NCBI GenBank assembly: GCA_013365325.1
Contig: JABVXV010000187.1
Span: 56,845-120,844 of the forward strand
From: Dipetalonema caudispina
Lineage: Eukaryota > Nematoda > Chromadorea > Rhabditida > Onchocercidae
Reading direction: 5' to 3'
Length of the DNA: 64,000 nt
Numbering within the stretch: position 1 is the stretch's first letter; each line of letters begins with the position of its first letter. The notes under the pieces were generated by a model. The model saw nothing but the letters and a program-made list of their open reading frames with translations, ran no database searches and was not told the origin of the DNA. The position numbers and the translations under genes were made by a program. Of this stretch, positions 40,601 through 53,400 are shown piece after piece.

Positions 40601-41906
40601 TAAATCTAATTTGATAACAAAACTTGGGCTAAGGTCTAATCTATTTCAGAAATAAGCAACATTCCTGAATCTGTTTTGATAGACATGCTTTTCTCGGATT
40701 CAGTCTGATATTAAAGGAAAGGCCTCCATCGGACTTATTTCAAAAACAGAAAATTACTTAAGAAAATGCTATGGCAATGTATAAATCATCTTCATTTATC
40801 AGTAATTTTTAATAAGCTGTCGTAAAATTACCTAATATAATTGTGGTAATGTTAAAAATAATCGCATAATTATAATAATCAAATCAACATAAAATTTGCT
40901 TGCGCAGCATTAAATCGATGGAAATGATTGGTCATTCACTTCGTCCACAAATATTTATCATGATTCGTGTATTTCTTGGTTTGCTATCTGTGTAGTACGT
41001 ATATCCGTCATGATAATTGCAATGTCGATCGATCATCATTAGCATCCAAGATGTAATCATTCTTATTTCTGTTCTGCAATACAACATACCGAATGAGTAC
41101 CACGTGCCTTGAGAGAGTGGTGTTCGGTGTCACTTTAAAGAATGAAAACAAAATTTACTTTTGTCAGCAAAGCTTTTGCTAAATTAGGATTAAAAAACTT
41201 TCGAAATAGGAGAGATTGCTGAAGACTACCAAAATGCGGGATTTGAAATAAAATTTTTTGGATGTAGAAAATAACTATATGGTATGGCGAACCACTGCAA
41301 TAACTAAAATGTCCCACAAAAAAGCTCTCCTAATTTTAATTTAGTGTTGAAAACATTCCCTACTGTGACCATATAAACCGTTAAATGACCTTGACCGACT
41401 TAAGCGTTGCAGCACTCGTACATAGAGATAAATTGTCTAAATCAATTCGATTAACTTCTACTTACGAGGTCATCCAGCTGAAAGTTTAAAATTAAAACAA
41501 AATAGTATAGACATGTGGGTATCATAATGGCTTACTCAAAGTAAAAAGAACCCAACAAATTAGAAAGCTTAATAGTTCCAGCTGCTGTATAGTTAACAAA
41601 AATTACCACCCGAAAATTAAACAATTAAGTACTGATCGATCCTCAAAGAAGAATTTAAATGCAAACTTTTAACATCAATCTGAATCATAACATTGACAAT
41701 TATATGTAAAACACACACCACTTAATCGTATCTAAAATATTGACTTATTTGATTCAGTTTTGCAATAAGTGCTTTACAAATTCCAAAATCACGGAATAAT
41801 TTATGTGGTTTACGTAACATTCACTGAATGGGAAGGGCAGATTTCTAACAACGACGTAATCCTTACCTGCCTGATTTACCGGATTTCTTAATTTCATTTC
41901 TCACCA
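37612..41906 (-). CDS. Coiled-coil protein gene, 5' end unresolved
   Basis: I do not recognise the product. Minus-strand exons that join in phase are 41906-41867, 41477-41466 (12 nt), 39468-39418, 38862-38722, 38433-38332, 38122-38020 and 37764-37612, ending in TGA. Donors include GTAAGG (after 41867), GTAAGT (after 41466 and 38332) and GTAAGC (after 38020); acceptors include CTTTCTCTCATAG. The last ~200 residues are rich in Lys, Glu, Gln and Leu with heptad-like spac­ing, for example KNQKLINNLKEQLLHLCNEF, NELKSTENKIQLLRNLLCM and WKQQISELRIQLTLTSQKMK. A helical coiled-coil, scaffold or motor-associated role would fit, but no family is evident. The 39.4 kb exon has a weak donor (GTTGAG). Exons upstream of 41906 were not found. 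The four 3' exons are the most secure. Confidence 0.6.
38224..38290. repeat. Perfect 26-bp inverted repeat with 15-nt loop, intronic
   Basis: The left arm 38224-38249 and right arm 38265-38290 are exact reverse complements over 26 bp, separated by a 15-nt loop. The structure lies wholly in the 209-nt intron (38123-38331) of the minus-strand coiled-coil gene. A perfect duplex of this length is far beyond chance for a local search and could be a hairpin RNA precursor or a recent inverted duplication. Confidence 0.92.
41466..41477 (-). other. Possible 12-nt microexon
   Basis: On the minus strand, TTTTAAACTTTCAG, 12 coding bases and GTAAGTAG sit side by side, so both flanking sites are near consensus. 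Its length is a multiple of three, so the neighbouring exons (41906-41867 and 39468-39418) stay in phase whether or not it is included. It would add four residues as a cassette. Confidence 0.4.
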
Positions 41907-44126
41907 CTAAGATTGCTTGCAGACAAACTTTTTTTACGATAAAATTCTAAGCCAATGTATGACGAAAATCAAAAAATTTGGGAAAAATGATACGACTCTT
42001 CTTCGTCCAGGTGAAAATAAATTATATTATATGCGTTGGTAGGATTTCCGCCTGTAATAAATTATCAGAAAAAGGTAAACAGATACTTAGCAAGGAAATG
42101 ATTGCCAAATTTGAAAGAGTCAAATCCTTTCATATTTTACATGAACTTTTCCGGTATTTCGTCAAGTTTCTTCATTTCATTGGCCTTTACTTTGAAAAAT
42201 AAGTTATTCAGTAATCTCTTCAAGAGTAAATGATATAATTTATTCTAATGGTAAGAAAATCTACGACTTCCATGCCAAGTATACAAGCTACGCTAGATAA
42301 AGTGTTTCAATATGTTAGAATCTTGTGATGGATCATTATCATCACTCAAATGTAAATAAAAAACGCCTATTTGAAGCAAATCCAGAAAAGTAGCCAAATG
42401 AATATGCAATTGTGTTTGTTTGAAAATTCAGCACATATCCATAAATTTTCGCAGATTGTTTCTTCTAAACATGAAGTGAACTCAGTCTAGTATTTTAAAG
42501 TTCAACCGGAAGTAAAACTGAATCATCGAAAAACATTCCTCCAGTAATTACACTTCAAAGATACAATTCATTTATCTGTCAATATTTTTCAATTTACTAC
42601 GACTTCCTAAAACTTCCGAATGTAACCGTATTCATCAGTCTAATGATTTCTCTACCGTGCGCATTTTCCAGATAAGAAATGCTTCCTGAATATATGGTGA
42701 ATAACTGAAAATGCATAACGGAAGGAAATATGAATGTTTTCTCTGTTCGATCGTAACTTTCCGAAAGTTACAGTATTTCACTGCACTTTAACGTTAGATT
42801 CCGGTACCACTTGAATAAAAAATATTCTGTGGCGCAATACTTTACTTTACATGACTTCCAGGGTTACAGGAAAGATGAATTTCAACATATATACACGTTC
42901 ATTGTAATCTATCAAATGAAACGATGAGAACTTGAGAAATGAAAATTTAATATCGTTTCAACAGTTTCAAATTAAATTCATAAAAGTTGAAATAGTAAAG
43001 CTGGAAAGCTATAATGTGAAAAAAAAAGTTGAAAGATATTTTGAAAGCAAATTTAACGGAATATCTCAAAAGCAGCTCAACAATATTGTGATACATGAAG
43101 TATACAAAGTATTGTTAATTTGCGCTTTTCGTAAATGTTTTTTTTAATCATTGATTCAGTTAGTTTTAAGTGCTAAAATCATTGACAAATTAAAACAATG
43201 ATTTATCTGCAAGAAAAGGGCTATCACAATCTTTGTGCTCGAGCAGGATAACAAATGGAAATAAATTAATTAAATTTTCTTAATGCTTCTTACTCTCTCT
43301 TTGAGAAGAAATCTAATTTTAAATTTTCTTTATTTTTGAACAGAAATAACACCTAATGCAATTACCTTTATATACACAGTAATTATGTCTTCACAAATAA
43401 AACATGTCCGAGAGGATTTTATCGCTTAGTAAAATTTCGTCTCTAACTTCTCCTCTTTCAATATTTCTTTTAAATGTTCAATTTCAATAGCTATGAACAT
43501 GTAATACCACAATAACAGCCTGAAACAGTCGGACAAGAATACCGGATATTATAATCAGAAAAGGATCATCTTCAGTTGTTTGCACATCTATCACTTTTTT
43601 TTTTTTTTTTTTTTTGTTTGAAAAACAACAACAAAACCTCTAATTCAATGTCTGTAAACAACTTGGAATATTTAAGTAAATGAAGAAGAAATTTCTAAAA
43701 GAAAATTATCTTTTACTCTTTTCATTTGCTAACTTCAAGAAGTTTGTTTACTTGCATTAAATATTTAATATATCTGTCCGCTTAATTCTATTTCGATTAG
43801 AAAATGCAAAATTAACGCATCGGTTAATTGACAAAAAGAATTCAAAATTAAACCGTTCTGCAGCAAAGATATCTTTTGATTAAGTAATTTGAGGGCATGA
43901 TTGGGCACTGACCATTTCAAAATAAAAAAAAAAAAAAAAAACAATTAATAACTCGAACCACATAAAAGGAAATAATTTAAACGGTGTATATTCAGGTGCA
44001 ATGTATATTTAGGTTTCTAAACAACGTTTCTTTAAGCGGTAGGTACGCAAGTATTCTTTTTATTGAGTAAGAATTTCTGAAAAAAGTAGAAAAAATTCAT
44101 CTCAAATACAACCGATCTGAATTACA
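41907..44126. other. Intergenic or upstream intronic region
   Basis: This AT-rich sequence probably contains the missing 5' exons or promoter of the coiled-coil gene on the minus strand. I saw no open stretch there that could be joined in phase with a good splice site. A T17-18 tract occurs near 43598-43615. Confidence 0.35.
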
Positions 44127-44334
44127 ATGATAGTAAGTCCTGAAAATGAAGAGAACAGAAACATTAGTGAAATAACAGTTTCATCTTCCTCCTCAACCTG
44201 ATCGAAAATACTTTCTCTTTCAACCAAATTTTCTCTGTCTATATCCCGCCAGGATAATCTGGTCTTCAGTACCGGAAAAAGCCAAAGAGTCCTCCTTGTT
44301 TTGTTCTCATCAAAAAAGTAGGATCGAAGGAATG
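44127..44334 (+). other. Two candidate plus-strand exons, unassigned
   Basis: An ATG at 44127 opens MIVSPENEENRNISEIT to 44177, followed by a GTTTCA donor. A TCTTCAG acceptor at 44269 leads to 44270-44334 (YRKKPKSPPCFVLIKKVGSK) with a GTAAGG donor, in phase 0. The opposite strand over the same interval also has an 80-codon open frame, so one of the two is a shadow. No continuation exon was found. Confidence 0.25.
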
Positions 44335-47300
44335 GTAAGGATGATCAGGAAGATATCAGGTAAGTGAAGAGGGAGAGACAATTTTCAATGATAGGTATGG
44401 ATTGATCAAATTTTTTATAAAAGATATTTAGAAAGAGTGAGAAAATGGCGAAATACAAATGCAAATGTATAGTGGTAGAGAGCAAAAAAGTGGGAATAAC
44501 AAGAGTACTTACAGTTTACAGTTTGTGACGCAAATTTTAATGAATAAATGTTGATGGATACGTATGAGGATTAAACTGTTTATTGTCTCGAGGTCATCTA
44601 ATACATCCCGTCATCCTAACTTAAATTTTCCCTGTTAATGTGTCAGCATCTCCGGAACGTCTCTCACTTCTCCTGTAAGCAGATAATCAACTGCAGTCTA
44701 ATCTTCTGGTTTGATCTCAGTTTACTGAACTATCGTTAATCTCATTATGGCTACTCAACCAATTAATTCATTGGCATGTTTGCATCATCCAATTCCTTGT
44801 CGGAATTCAATTCCCATCGATAATAAAGTTCAAGAAAGTTGTTGTTTGTTGGTCAAATTAATCGGTATGACGATAAGAAGACTTGTAAAACTAGAAAAAC
44901 TTGAAAATTGTATAAATTATATGAATTTTCCACCAATCTGTTGATTTAATTTTGCACTAATTTGCTGGCATTACTTCCTGACATTTACATTTGATGCATA
45001 AATGAAGTATGTGGAAATTGTTGTACAAAAATTTAATCTTTCGAGCAGTATTTTTGCTCTTTTCATTTTCTGTCCTTCGAGTCATAGAAAGATTTGGCTT
45101 TATTTTAGTAACATCGATGTAAGAGCTGAGATTGAAATAACAACAATGACTATTAATATTATTAATCAACACTAAGATAACGTCTGATCACTTCCAATGA
45201 TCGTTCGAGATATCTTCTTGGTACCTTCAATTTGTTATCTTACTGATAAGACTGCTGATATCCCTCCTAATCGTTGTTTTCATTTCAAACATGTCGTATG
45301 AAGCATAAATTTGTTAAAAAATAAGAAAACTGAAATTATTCAATGCTTTTATTTCGAGTTATCCTTGAGTTTTGCTTCAAAATTATCAGTTTCGTTTTAA
45401 GCAAACTGCGAAGCCTAAATATTTATGGGATTTCTTCAGTTAATTGTTTTTTTTTGTCAAAAATTATTTCCTAACAAAGCATATATTATTAATTTGTACA
45501 GGCTAATCTAATAGGATCCAGAAATTTTTCAGTAAATTTGAGAGAAAGAAAAATTAATGTAAATAGTTGATTGCTAGGTCAGGCATATTTGTGCTAATGC
45601 AGAATTAATAGTATCATCGAATTTTCTCTTTTTTTAATAGATTAGCGGAGTATGGCAAGTTTAACCTTTTATTGAGAGCCATAAATCATTACTGTTACCA
45701 AGGAACAAAACTGCCGATGTTAAACCTTTATGAAAGAACCGACTCCAATTATCATTAAACTAGTAATGACAAATTCTGTTTAGGATTAAAAAATAAGCAT
45801 AATAGATATTCTCGATAAGAGAAGTAAACAATGATACAATTGTAACCAGAAAATAAGAATTGGAAAAGATATGATCGTTACATTCAAATCATTTTTGTTT
45901 TCGCAGCTTTTAGCTCTTTCGAATCATTTCACTTCAATGTGATATAAAATGATACTCTAATCCCATTATGTTTCTGCAGTTGGAAATTTCATTGAGGAAG
46001 ATATTAACTGTCCCTGAGTGAATATACAATTCTTCCAAATTGTTGAATTTCGTCGTTCATTTTTAATCAAAACGCTTCCATTTGTATCAGTGAAACGCTA
46101 CAACTACAAACTTTTTGCGGCATTAAAGTTAACGCGAAATATCAACCGAATATAATATCTTATAATCATTTCTGTTCTACACAACATGCTTAAGGAAAGT
46201 CTTGACCATATCCAAGAAGTAAGAATGTTGTCAACTTGACCTTTGCGATATTCAATCACGAAATTATTTTTCCTTCTCAAGTAATCTCTGTTTTCTTCAG
46301 CATCTGGATCGAATTAGATGAAATTTCACCTTGTAAGATTTTAACTACCATTTGACTATAGCATTTACAGGAAACTAATGACTTCCAACTTCTAAATGAA
46401 AATCTGTGTCCAGAGAAAACAAAAGATCGGAAAATCCGGTTAGAGCTATAAGATCTTGCGATTCGATAAGCACATTTACCAAATTTTTAATAACTAAAAG
46501 GAACTATGTTTACTACACTTTCATTTATTGCATACAGGTTATAAATTCAATTTTTGACTTCTTTGTGAATTCAACGAGATAGCAAACTTTTGATATTGGT
46601 AAAAATCTTTGTAATCTCTTAAACGAAAAGATTATTTTAAACGAAATATGTTACAAGAAAATATCCGGGAGATGTCCATTATCTCAAGCGATATTACAAA
46701 ACGCTTTAATGCAAATTGGAAGTTCTGTTTATTTTTGTTTGGAAGTTTCACATTAACGTAGTCAATAATTTGCTAAGTTGGTTATTGATAATAAGAAGAA
46801 TTCGAAAATTAAAGGTTTGAAAAGAAGGAAAAACTTCTCACTAAAATTATATGCATGTCCAGGAGGGTTATATACATACAACGGAAAGTAATGATAAAAA
46901 TTCCTGTCCGATCGAATGTTGTAAAGGTGTTGTGATCGGCTTAAAAAAAACGAACGCTGTTCAATTATTACTAATAAACTAACTTCAAAAATTTGTTAAA
47001 AAGAATTTGCCTAAAAAAATTCATTAAATCTGGTTAAAATCAAACAGCGTTTCATTCCAGTTTTTATATGCCTAAAAAATTTATTCAAAAGTCAGATATT
47101 TCTTTATGCCTTAGAGAAAATGTATATTAATCGCATTCGTAATATTATTACTACAACACAATTTTTTTTTTTTTTCACTATATTTAATTATTAATTATTA
47201 TTCATATTATTACCATAACAACATACTTTTGTTTTCATTGCATTTAATTACTAATTATTCATTTCATGATTACTATCAGCACATTCATTATGTACTTCTG

Positions 47301-48555
47301 GCGTATTCGTTATTTGATTTATGATTATTACTACCATATGTATCATAATAATATTTCACAATGATATTACTGCATTAATAGCTATCTCTCCTGTTCCAAC
47401 AATGAACGATATGAAGTAAAAAATAGTCTAATAACAGCTGGATACCTTCATCCACCTATCTGTACAACTCTTTTTTTTTTTTTCTTCTTTCATTCCTTGT
47501 ATATTTTAAGGCTATTTTTCGAATGTTCATTTAAATTTGTGAAGTGAAAGAAAGACTGTAATAGGAGATTGGAATAGTTATGATGATGAAAATGAGGCAC
47601 CACCGGGTACCGCCGGCTAGCACTTCTTCAGCTATCAATGAGATCCAAAGATGATACGTTCTCCAACCAATATATTATATCATTGAGTTTTTCAAATATG
47701 GTCACTTTAAGATACAATTCTCGAACGTCTATAGAACAATAAACAGTTGAAGTCAGCGATTATTTCTCCCATGTCTCATCCAAATTTTCAATGAAACAAA
47801 CGAACTGATAGATCGACACATTATATCCTTGCTTACTACTCTTCAATTATTAGGCAAATTTACTTCATGATAATCACCAATCGAACGTTTGTTTACCTTA
47901 TCACACAAAATAGGCCATGAATAGTTTCACATTTGCTTAGCTTCAATTGTTTGGCTGAAAGTCTTGTCATTAATTTCAAATTTTATCCGGTATTTATATC
48001 CCAAATTACCTATTATCACTTGCTGTAGTTTCAATTTTAATTTTATAACAATAAATTAATTCTAATTCGTCAAGCTACATCAACTTGACATCAAAATTTG
48101 AAAAACTTTTAACAATGTTCCTAAAAGAACGATCTTTTTACCAATTAATCTATAAGGATTTTTTCGTTTTCATTTCAAAAAATAAAAATCATACTTTGTT
48201 CCTTACATTCTGCAGGATGAATTTTAAAATGTTAGATTAGTTGGAGGAACTCTTTCAATGTTGATTTCTTTACTTCATTTAATTAACTGAATATCCTCTT
48301 CTACGAATCAATGCTTTTTTTTTCAAACATATACACATACACAGAACTGAAATTGTGTTTAAGTGAATTTCTGGAATTAATATTGAGATATTTGTAGCAG
48401 CTAATCTATATAGCTAAACAGTTCAGATAAAAGGAAGTACAAGGTCAAGCTCTACCTGACCACTTGGAAAGGTCCATATCGGACTAACCAAAGAAGTTAC
48501 TAACAATCGAATCGATCTGAGCAGACACTATAGATTGTTTTTTATGTGATGACAA
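44335..48555. other. Intergenic region
   Basis: No gene is supported here. Small open frames (44747-44944 plus, 45172-44957 minus) are uncorroborated by flanking exons. The sequence is AT-rich with scattered homopolymers. Confidence 0.35.
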
Positions 48556-48722
48556 ATGGCGAGCCCCGCACATCAAATGATGCTTCTCCTCCTGGGCGAA
48601 GCGCCATTGCCTTTGCTCGGGGGGATGGCGGCGGAGAAATGGGCGGGGGTACACTTGCAATGTGTTCTTCGGAACCTTTCCAACTATTTCTTTTTCTTCC
48701 TCTTTTTTTCAACAAATACTGA

Positions 48723-48753
<31 letters not shown>

Positions 48754-49330
48754 TACACACACATACACACACACACATATAGAGACAGTTTTAAAGAGAA
48801 CGTATTCCATTCACCGACATAATTTTTTTTTAAAAAAATTTTTAGGCCTCTTTCTCATTCGACGGTGAGGCTCTTTGACTAGTAGAGAAGCAGACACTCA
48901 TATAAAGAATAATATAAGTATGAGAGGAAGAGAGAGATAGAAGGTACTTTAACTCTCCCTGATGGTCTCCCGGAGAGAAGAGAAAACTTTGGTGCTGGGG
49001 TTTTTTTTCAAATTTAAAAGAGGGATGTATAAAAGGAGAGGAGGGGAGGGGGTCGGGATTGGAGCGGTAGGCGAGGGGTAGGCAGCTCGTTGCTGGGTTA
49101 CCGTCCGGACCGGCCGTCCCTATCCGTTATTGTCTCTCTCACTCTTCGTTTTTCACTTTTTTTTTGCGAATTTCCCCACCCAACTAGCGAAGTGCCACCA
49201 GTACCCCCAATCATCGCTCTTTCTGTTCCATCATTGATCTCAAGCGACCAGCCGATCTGACAACCCGATTCACACTGATCGAGGAACCCCCACAGCTCTT
49301 CGACCATATCACCGACCTGCGAACTGTGCC
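48556..49330. promoter_or_regulatory. GC-rich island, possible promoter or 5' exon region
   Basis: Base composition shifts sharply to GC-rich, with CpG-containing stretches and G-runs around 49038-49083 in an otherwise AT-rich window. The island carries open frames on both strands, including one without an ATG on the plus strand at about 49185-49383 (containing KRPADLTTRFTLIEEPPQL). It lies about 8 kb upstream of the first recognised mab-10 exon. It may be a distal promoter, a 5' untranslated exon or an unrecognised exon. Confidence 0.35.
48724..48779. repeat. (CA)n microsatellite
   Basis: ACACAT/ACACAC repeats of about 56 nt lie within the GC-rich island. They generate spurious Thr-His frames on the plus strand and Val-Cys frames on the minus strand. 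Confidence 0.93.
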
Positions 49331-50315
49331 GATCATTGTCGTCCTTAACGATAAAGCCACTTTTTTTTTTCTATTCCCACTTTAGAAAATGTCGAATTTC
49401 TTTGTTTTATCACGTGGCGAAATGTGAAAAAAAAGAAATGGATACCTGTTTGTACTCCTAGATCAAAGGTCAAGTCGCAGCTATAAGTGCCAACCTCCTT
49501 GTCGCCCTTTTGTCCACTTTCGACAAAAAAAAAAAAAAGAAAACCGTGGACAAAGAAAAGAAAAAAAGAAGCAACTACATGAAAATTGCAATCACCTAGT
49601 TTGTATACCTTACAAACTCAGTGATCGCAAACTCATTTTCACTCTTTCATAGCTCTCAACAGTTCAGGCTTCAACGGTTGGCTAAAAAAGGATATGAGTA
49701 TTTCAGACCTCTCATTTCATTCCCACCCTGAAAATGTACAATTTCGAAAAATCAGAGAAAAAAATCAGCTTCTTGTGAGCAATCGAAATAGCTTGAATCA
49801 GTACAGTATCCATCCCACATACTGTCATGCTAACTTCTACAGTCTACTTCATTTCATTCCTATTTATTTTATCTAAATCATCAGTGGACTCAATAATAGC
49901 TGTCGAATTTTACTGACTTTAATCCAATTTGCAGATCAATTCAAATTAATTATCTGTTTAATTTTGAGTGATAAATTTGGAAATGTAGGTGAACTATTAT
50001 TATACACTTTTTAATAATGAGAAAAGAATACTGATGAGAAATATTTTTGGAATTTTTAGGAAAAGTACCGACTTCCCAATGAAATAAAGTCGTGAAGAAT
50101 TTGTTTTTGCAGAATAATAATAAAAAAAAGCAGGCTTACTTAAACATTAGTCTTCAAATGTCACCTCTCTCCCTTTTTTTCTAAAAAAAAAATTTCCCTT
50201 TCAGTTTTGCAAATTTGCTTCGCAATATTTGTTTTCGATCAACTTGACATTAAATATGACTTGGTAATACAGGAAACATTGATCAAAGAAATTTAGGAGA
50301 TACAAAATTGTTCAG

Positions 50316-50427
50316 TGATAATAACTCTGTATCCGGATCCCAACACAAATTTTTCACTTGTTCAAGTTTCCGGAATAACAATTCCTGCCGTATAATACAA
50401 TTAAAAGATAGTGTAAATATTATTTGG
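50316..50427 (+). other. Candidate coding exon, possibly mab-10 5' region
   Basis: The acceptor AAAATTGTTCAG precedes 37 codons free of stops (SVSGSQHKFFTCSSFRNNNS within) and a GTAAGA donor follows TTATTTGG. The Ser/Asn-rich composition resembles exonic rather than surrounding sequence. Its exit phase (0) does not match the first known mab-10 exon (needs 1), so at least one further exon would have to lie between them. This is a weak call. Confidence 0.28.
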
Positions 50428-53400
50428 GTAAGAAGATTGGAAAATTATAATCTTGAACACCAAAATGGATTATTGCAAGGAATATTTTTTGTTTGTTTGT
50501 TTTTTTTGGATTTTTCACCTGATGAAATTTCCAGAAAGTTTTGTAGTCAGGAAGTATTATGTTAATATCCATTTTCGTTGCGAGGTTTTGTAGAGGATCA
50601 GTTGTATAGAGAATCTTTCAGATTTGTGGAATACCATCCAACTTAAAAATTTTGCGTAATGATTTTGTACTATAATCATTTAATTTAGAAGTGTAATGCT
50701 GGTACTTTCCATAACGATCCTCGAATAATCTGTTCCATCAAAATGACCAGCTTATTTTAATTAGGCGATGAATATAATGGAATAGACTGTTGAAGGGTGA
50801 AATACCTTTCCCTGATCAATTAGAGTTATAAAAGCATCAGATAAAGGAGGAATTCAACTTCAAGATAGCAAGAAGCAGTTCACAGATTTCATTAATATTT
50901 TTCTCTCATCAGTGATCTCTGTCTTTTGGCCTCTTCAATTCAGCAGCAATCCAGATCGGTGTTGTTTTTCCTTTTGTTTTTAAAATTAAACTGAACGAAG
51001 TGCTGTAATCAAGAGATCTAGAAATTTCATTTATTTTATTAAATTATGACAATGAAAAACATTAATCCGATGTTCATTTATTCAGTGACCAACAAAGTAA
51101 GTGGATGATTAGTTTTGTTCAATATCATAAGTTGTAACAACAGCTGAGATACATTGCTATTAATTTATCACAATTTAAATTTCTTTACATCATCCTTCAT
51201 TTATCGGATCAATGACAAAGCAAACATAAGAATATCCTATTCCTAAACTAGGCTACTATAATGGTTGTTAGGCTATTTGGTATAAATTAGATATTCTATT
51301 CCATTATTATATTAGGTTATTTTCTTTTCCCTTGAAATTTCCTGGAGTAATCACAACGAAAGCTGCGATTTGTGTTGCAGTAACTGTAAAAAAAATATAT
51401 AAGAGGAATTCTTGTCTGTATCCTTAAAAACGACCATACTTCATATGAGAAAGGTCAGGCACGAAATGTTTTTTTTTTGGGGAAGGAGAAGGTCACCATT
51501 AGATAATCATTTCTCCGAAATCCTACATTTTGCCATCTTAGTTTTTTTTTTTCATTTTTTTAACGATGTACGTTCAAAACTTCACACGGCTTGAAAAAAA
51601 AAGAAATCTCACCGGAATACGTACCGATTAAAATCAAGGTATAAAATTTAAAACCTACCATAACTGAGGTTAAAAACATAAATCTGAATCTTTTAGCATT
51701 AGAAATCCAATGCTCACACAACCGCCAATTATAAATTTCACCAAGATTTCATTTTTCCAAAATTTATTGAGAGAAAAAAAATCAGCACTTTATAAAAAGC
51801 AAAAATTTGGGTCAAAGCTAAAAATTTTGTCATTTCAAACAAAAAATCATTTTTATGGACGGAAGACACACATATCAACTTCATATCATTCATCTTTTAT
51901 TGCAGTCACAAATGGCCAATTTAATATCCTACCTGGTCATTTATTGTAACAGTTATTAGATTAATTTTACTTAGGATCTCTTACTCCATCTTTATGCATA
52001 TTTTCCATTACGTGATTTACGTGGCGTTAGCAAAGATGTAATGTAGCCATTAATTTTCCGAAATTTTCCGTCTAAGGCTTATACCACGCATTCATCATCC
52101 ATTGCTTTGGCCAATGATGTTTTAAAAGACAATTGTTGCTATACTCATCGATGCATCTACACCTTTTTTTCTTGGAATTGATCGCCGACATCATTGTCGT
52201 CGCTCCTATCGGTTTTTTCTTTTTTTTTTTTTTTTTGTGAACCCGGTTTTTTTTTGTATCGCATACGGGACCATGCGGGTAGTGTTGGTAAAGGTAGTTT
52301 TTATGTTGGTGGTGACGGTGCCTGTTGGCAAATGTCCTCTCTCGCTCCGTCCATCCTTTTCAATGGTATTATTACTTGGTGTAAGGCAGTACCAACCAAA
52401 CCAACATAAAAAAAAAAAGCACCCTGGTTTCAGTATTGGTCGTTTTGTTGTAGCAATGGAAGGTAGATGAAGGGAAAGAAGGAAAACGATGGATTCACGG
52501 TGCTTATAGTTACTCCATCTCATCTTCTCCTATTCATATCATATTGCTTTTTTTTTTTTTTTTTTTTTTTTTGTTAAAAATCAAAACTTTAATACTATTA
52601 TAGTAATTGCTATAGATATTAGTGTTATTTTAATAATAGAGAGAATATGAAATAATAAAAAAAATTCGATGACATTGTATGATGACGATAACGAAAAGGA
52701 ATTTTCTTCCTCTTCGTTTTCAGGACAAGCCAAAAATACTTGGCTTGTTTTGTTGGTAAAGCTTTAATACTTTCAGCACACGAATATGGTGACAAAGTTC
52801 TGTGTGATTACAAAATTAATGAAATTTATTCTATCTCAAATTTACTGATAGTTTTTTTTTCCCTCGTATTTGCTTATTTCATAAAATTATCATCTTATAA
52901 AGGATGAAAAAGTTATGAAAGAGCTAATTAATTGTGCCATTAGGACATTAGTATTTACAAGACTTCATCTATTTTCATTCGACAGGACATCATTGATATT
53001 CCCAAAACGATTGTCAAGAAAATTCAATTGGTCGGTCTACTTCTGAAATGCTTCCTTCACAATTGTACAGTGAGACAACAATGTAGGATAGTATTGAAAT
53101 GTTATCGGTAGAAGTACCACTGATCAACCATCGTTATTATTATTCATGCTAATAAAAATTTTATCTTAATCTTATCTCCATTACGTGAAGAATAAACCGA
53201 ATGTTGCTTCACACACTTTTCAAAATACATTGGCGTGAACATTTAAACGTGCGTGGGCTTAAATCATTTAACCATTGGAAAAAAAGATTTAATTAAATGC
53301 TTGTATAAGTAGTAAGTGATTATTTGCATATTTCCTTTCTTCATAATCGTCACACATCGATTTAATTTCATCTTTGCTGCATTAGTTGATAGGAAGTGAT

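Noticed and set aside
48542..48868. Frames encoding Thr-His or Val-Cys runs
   Set aside because: Produced by the (CA)n repeat at 48724-48779.
52206..52523. 105-codon minus-strand open frame with a Lys-rich end
   Set aside because: The Lys run is the complement of a T tract, and the opposite strand is equally open. No neighbouring exon supports it.
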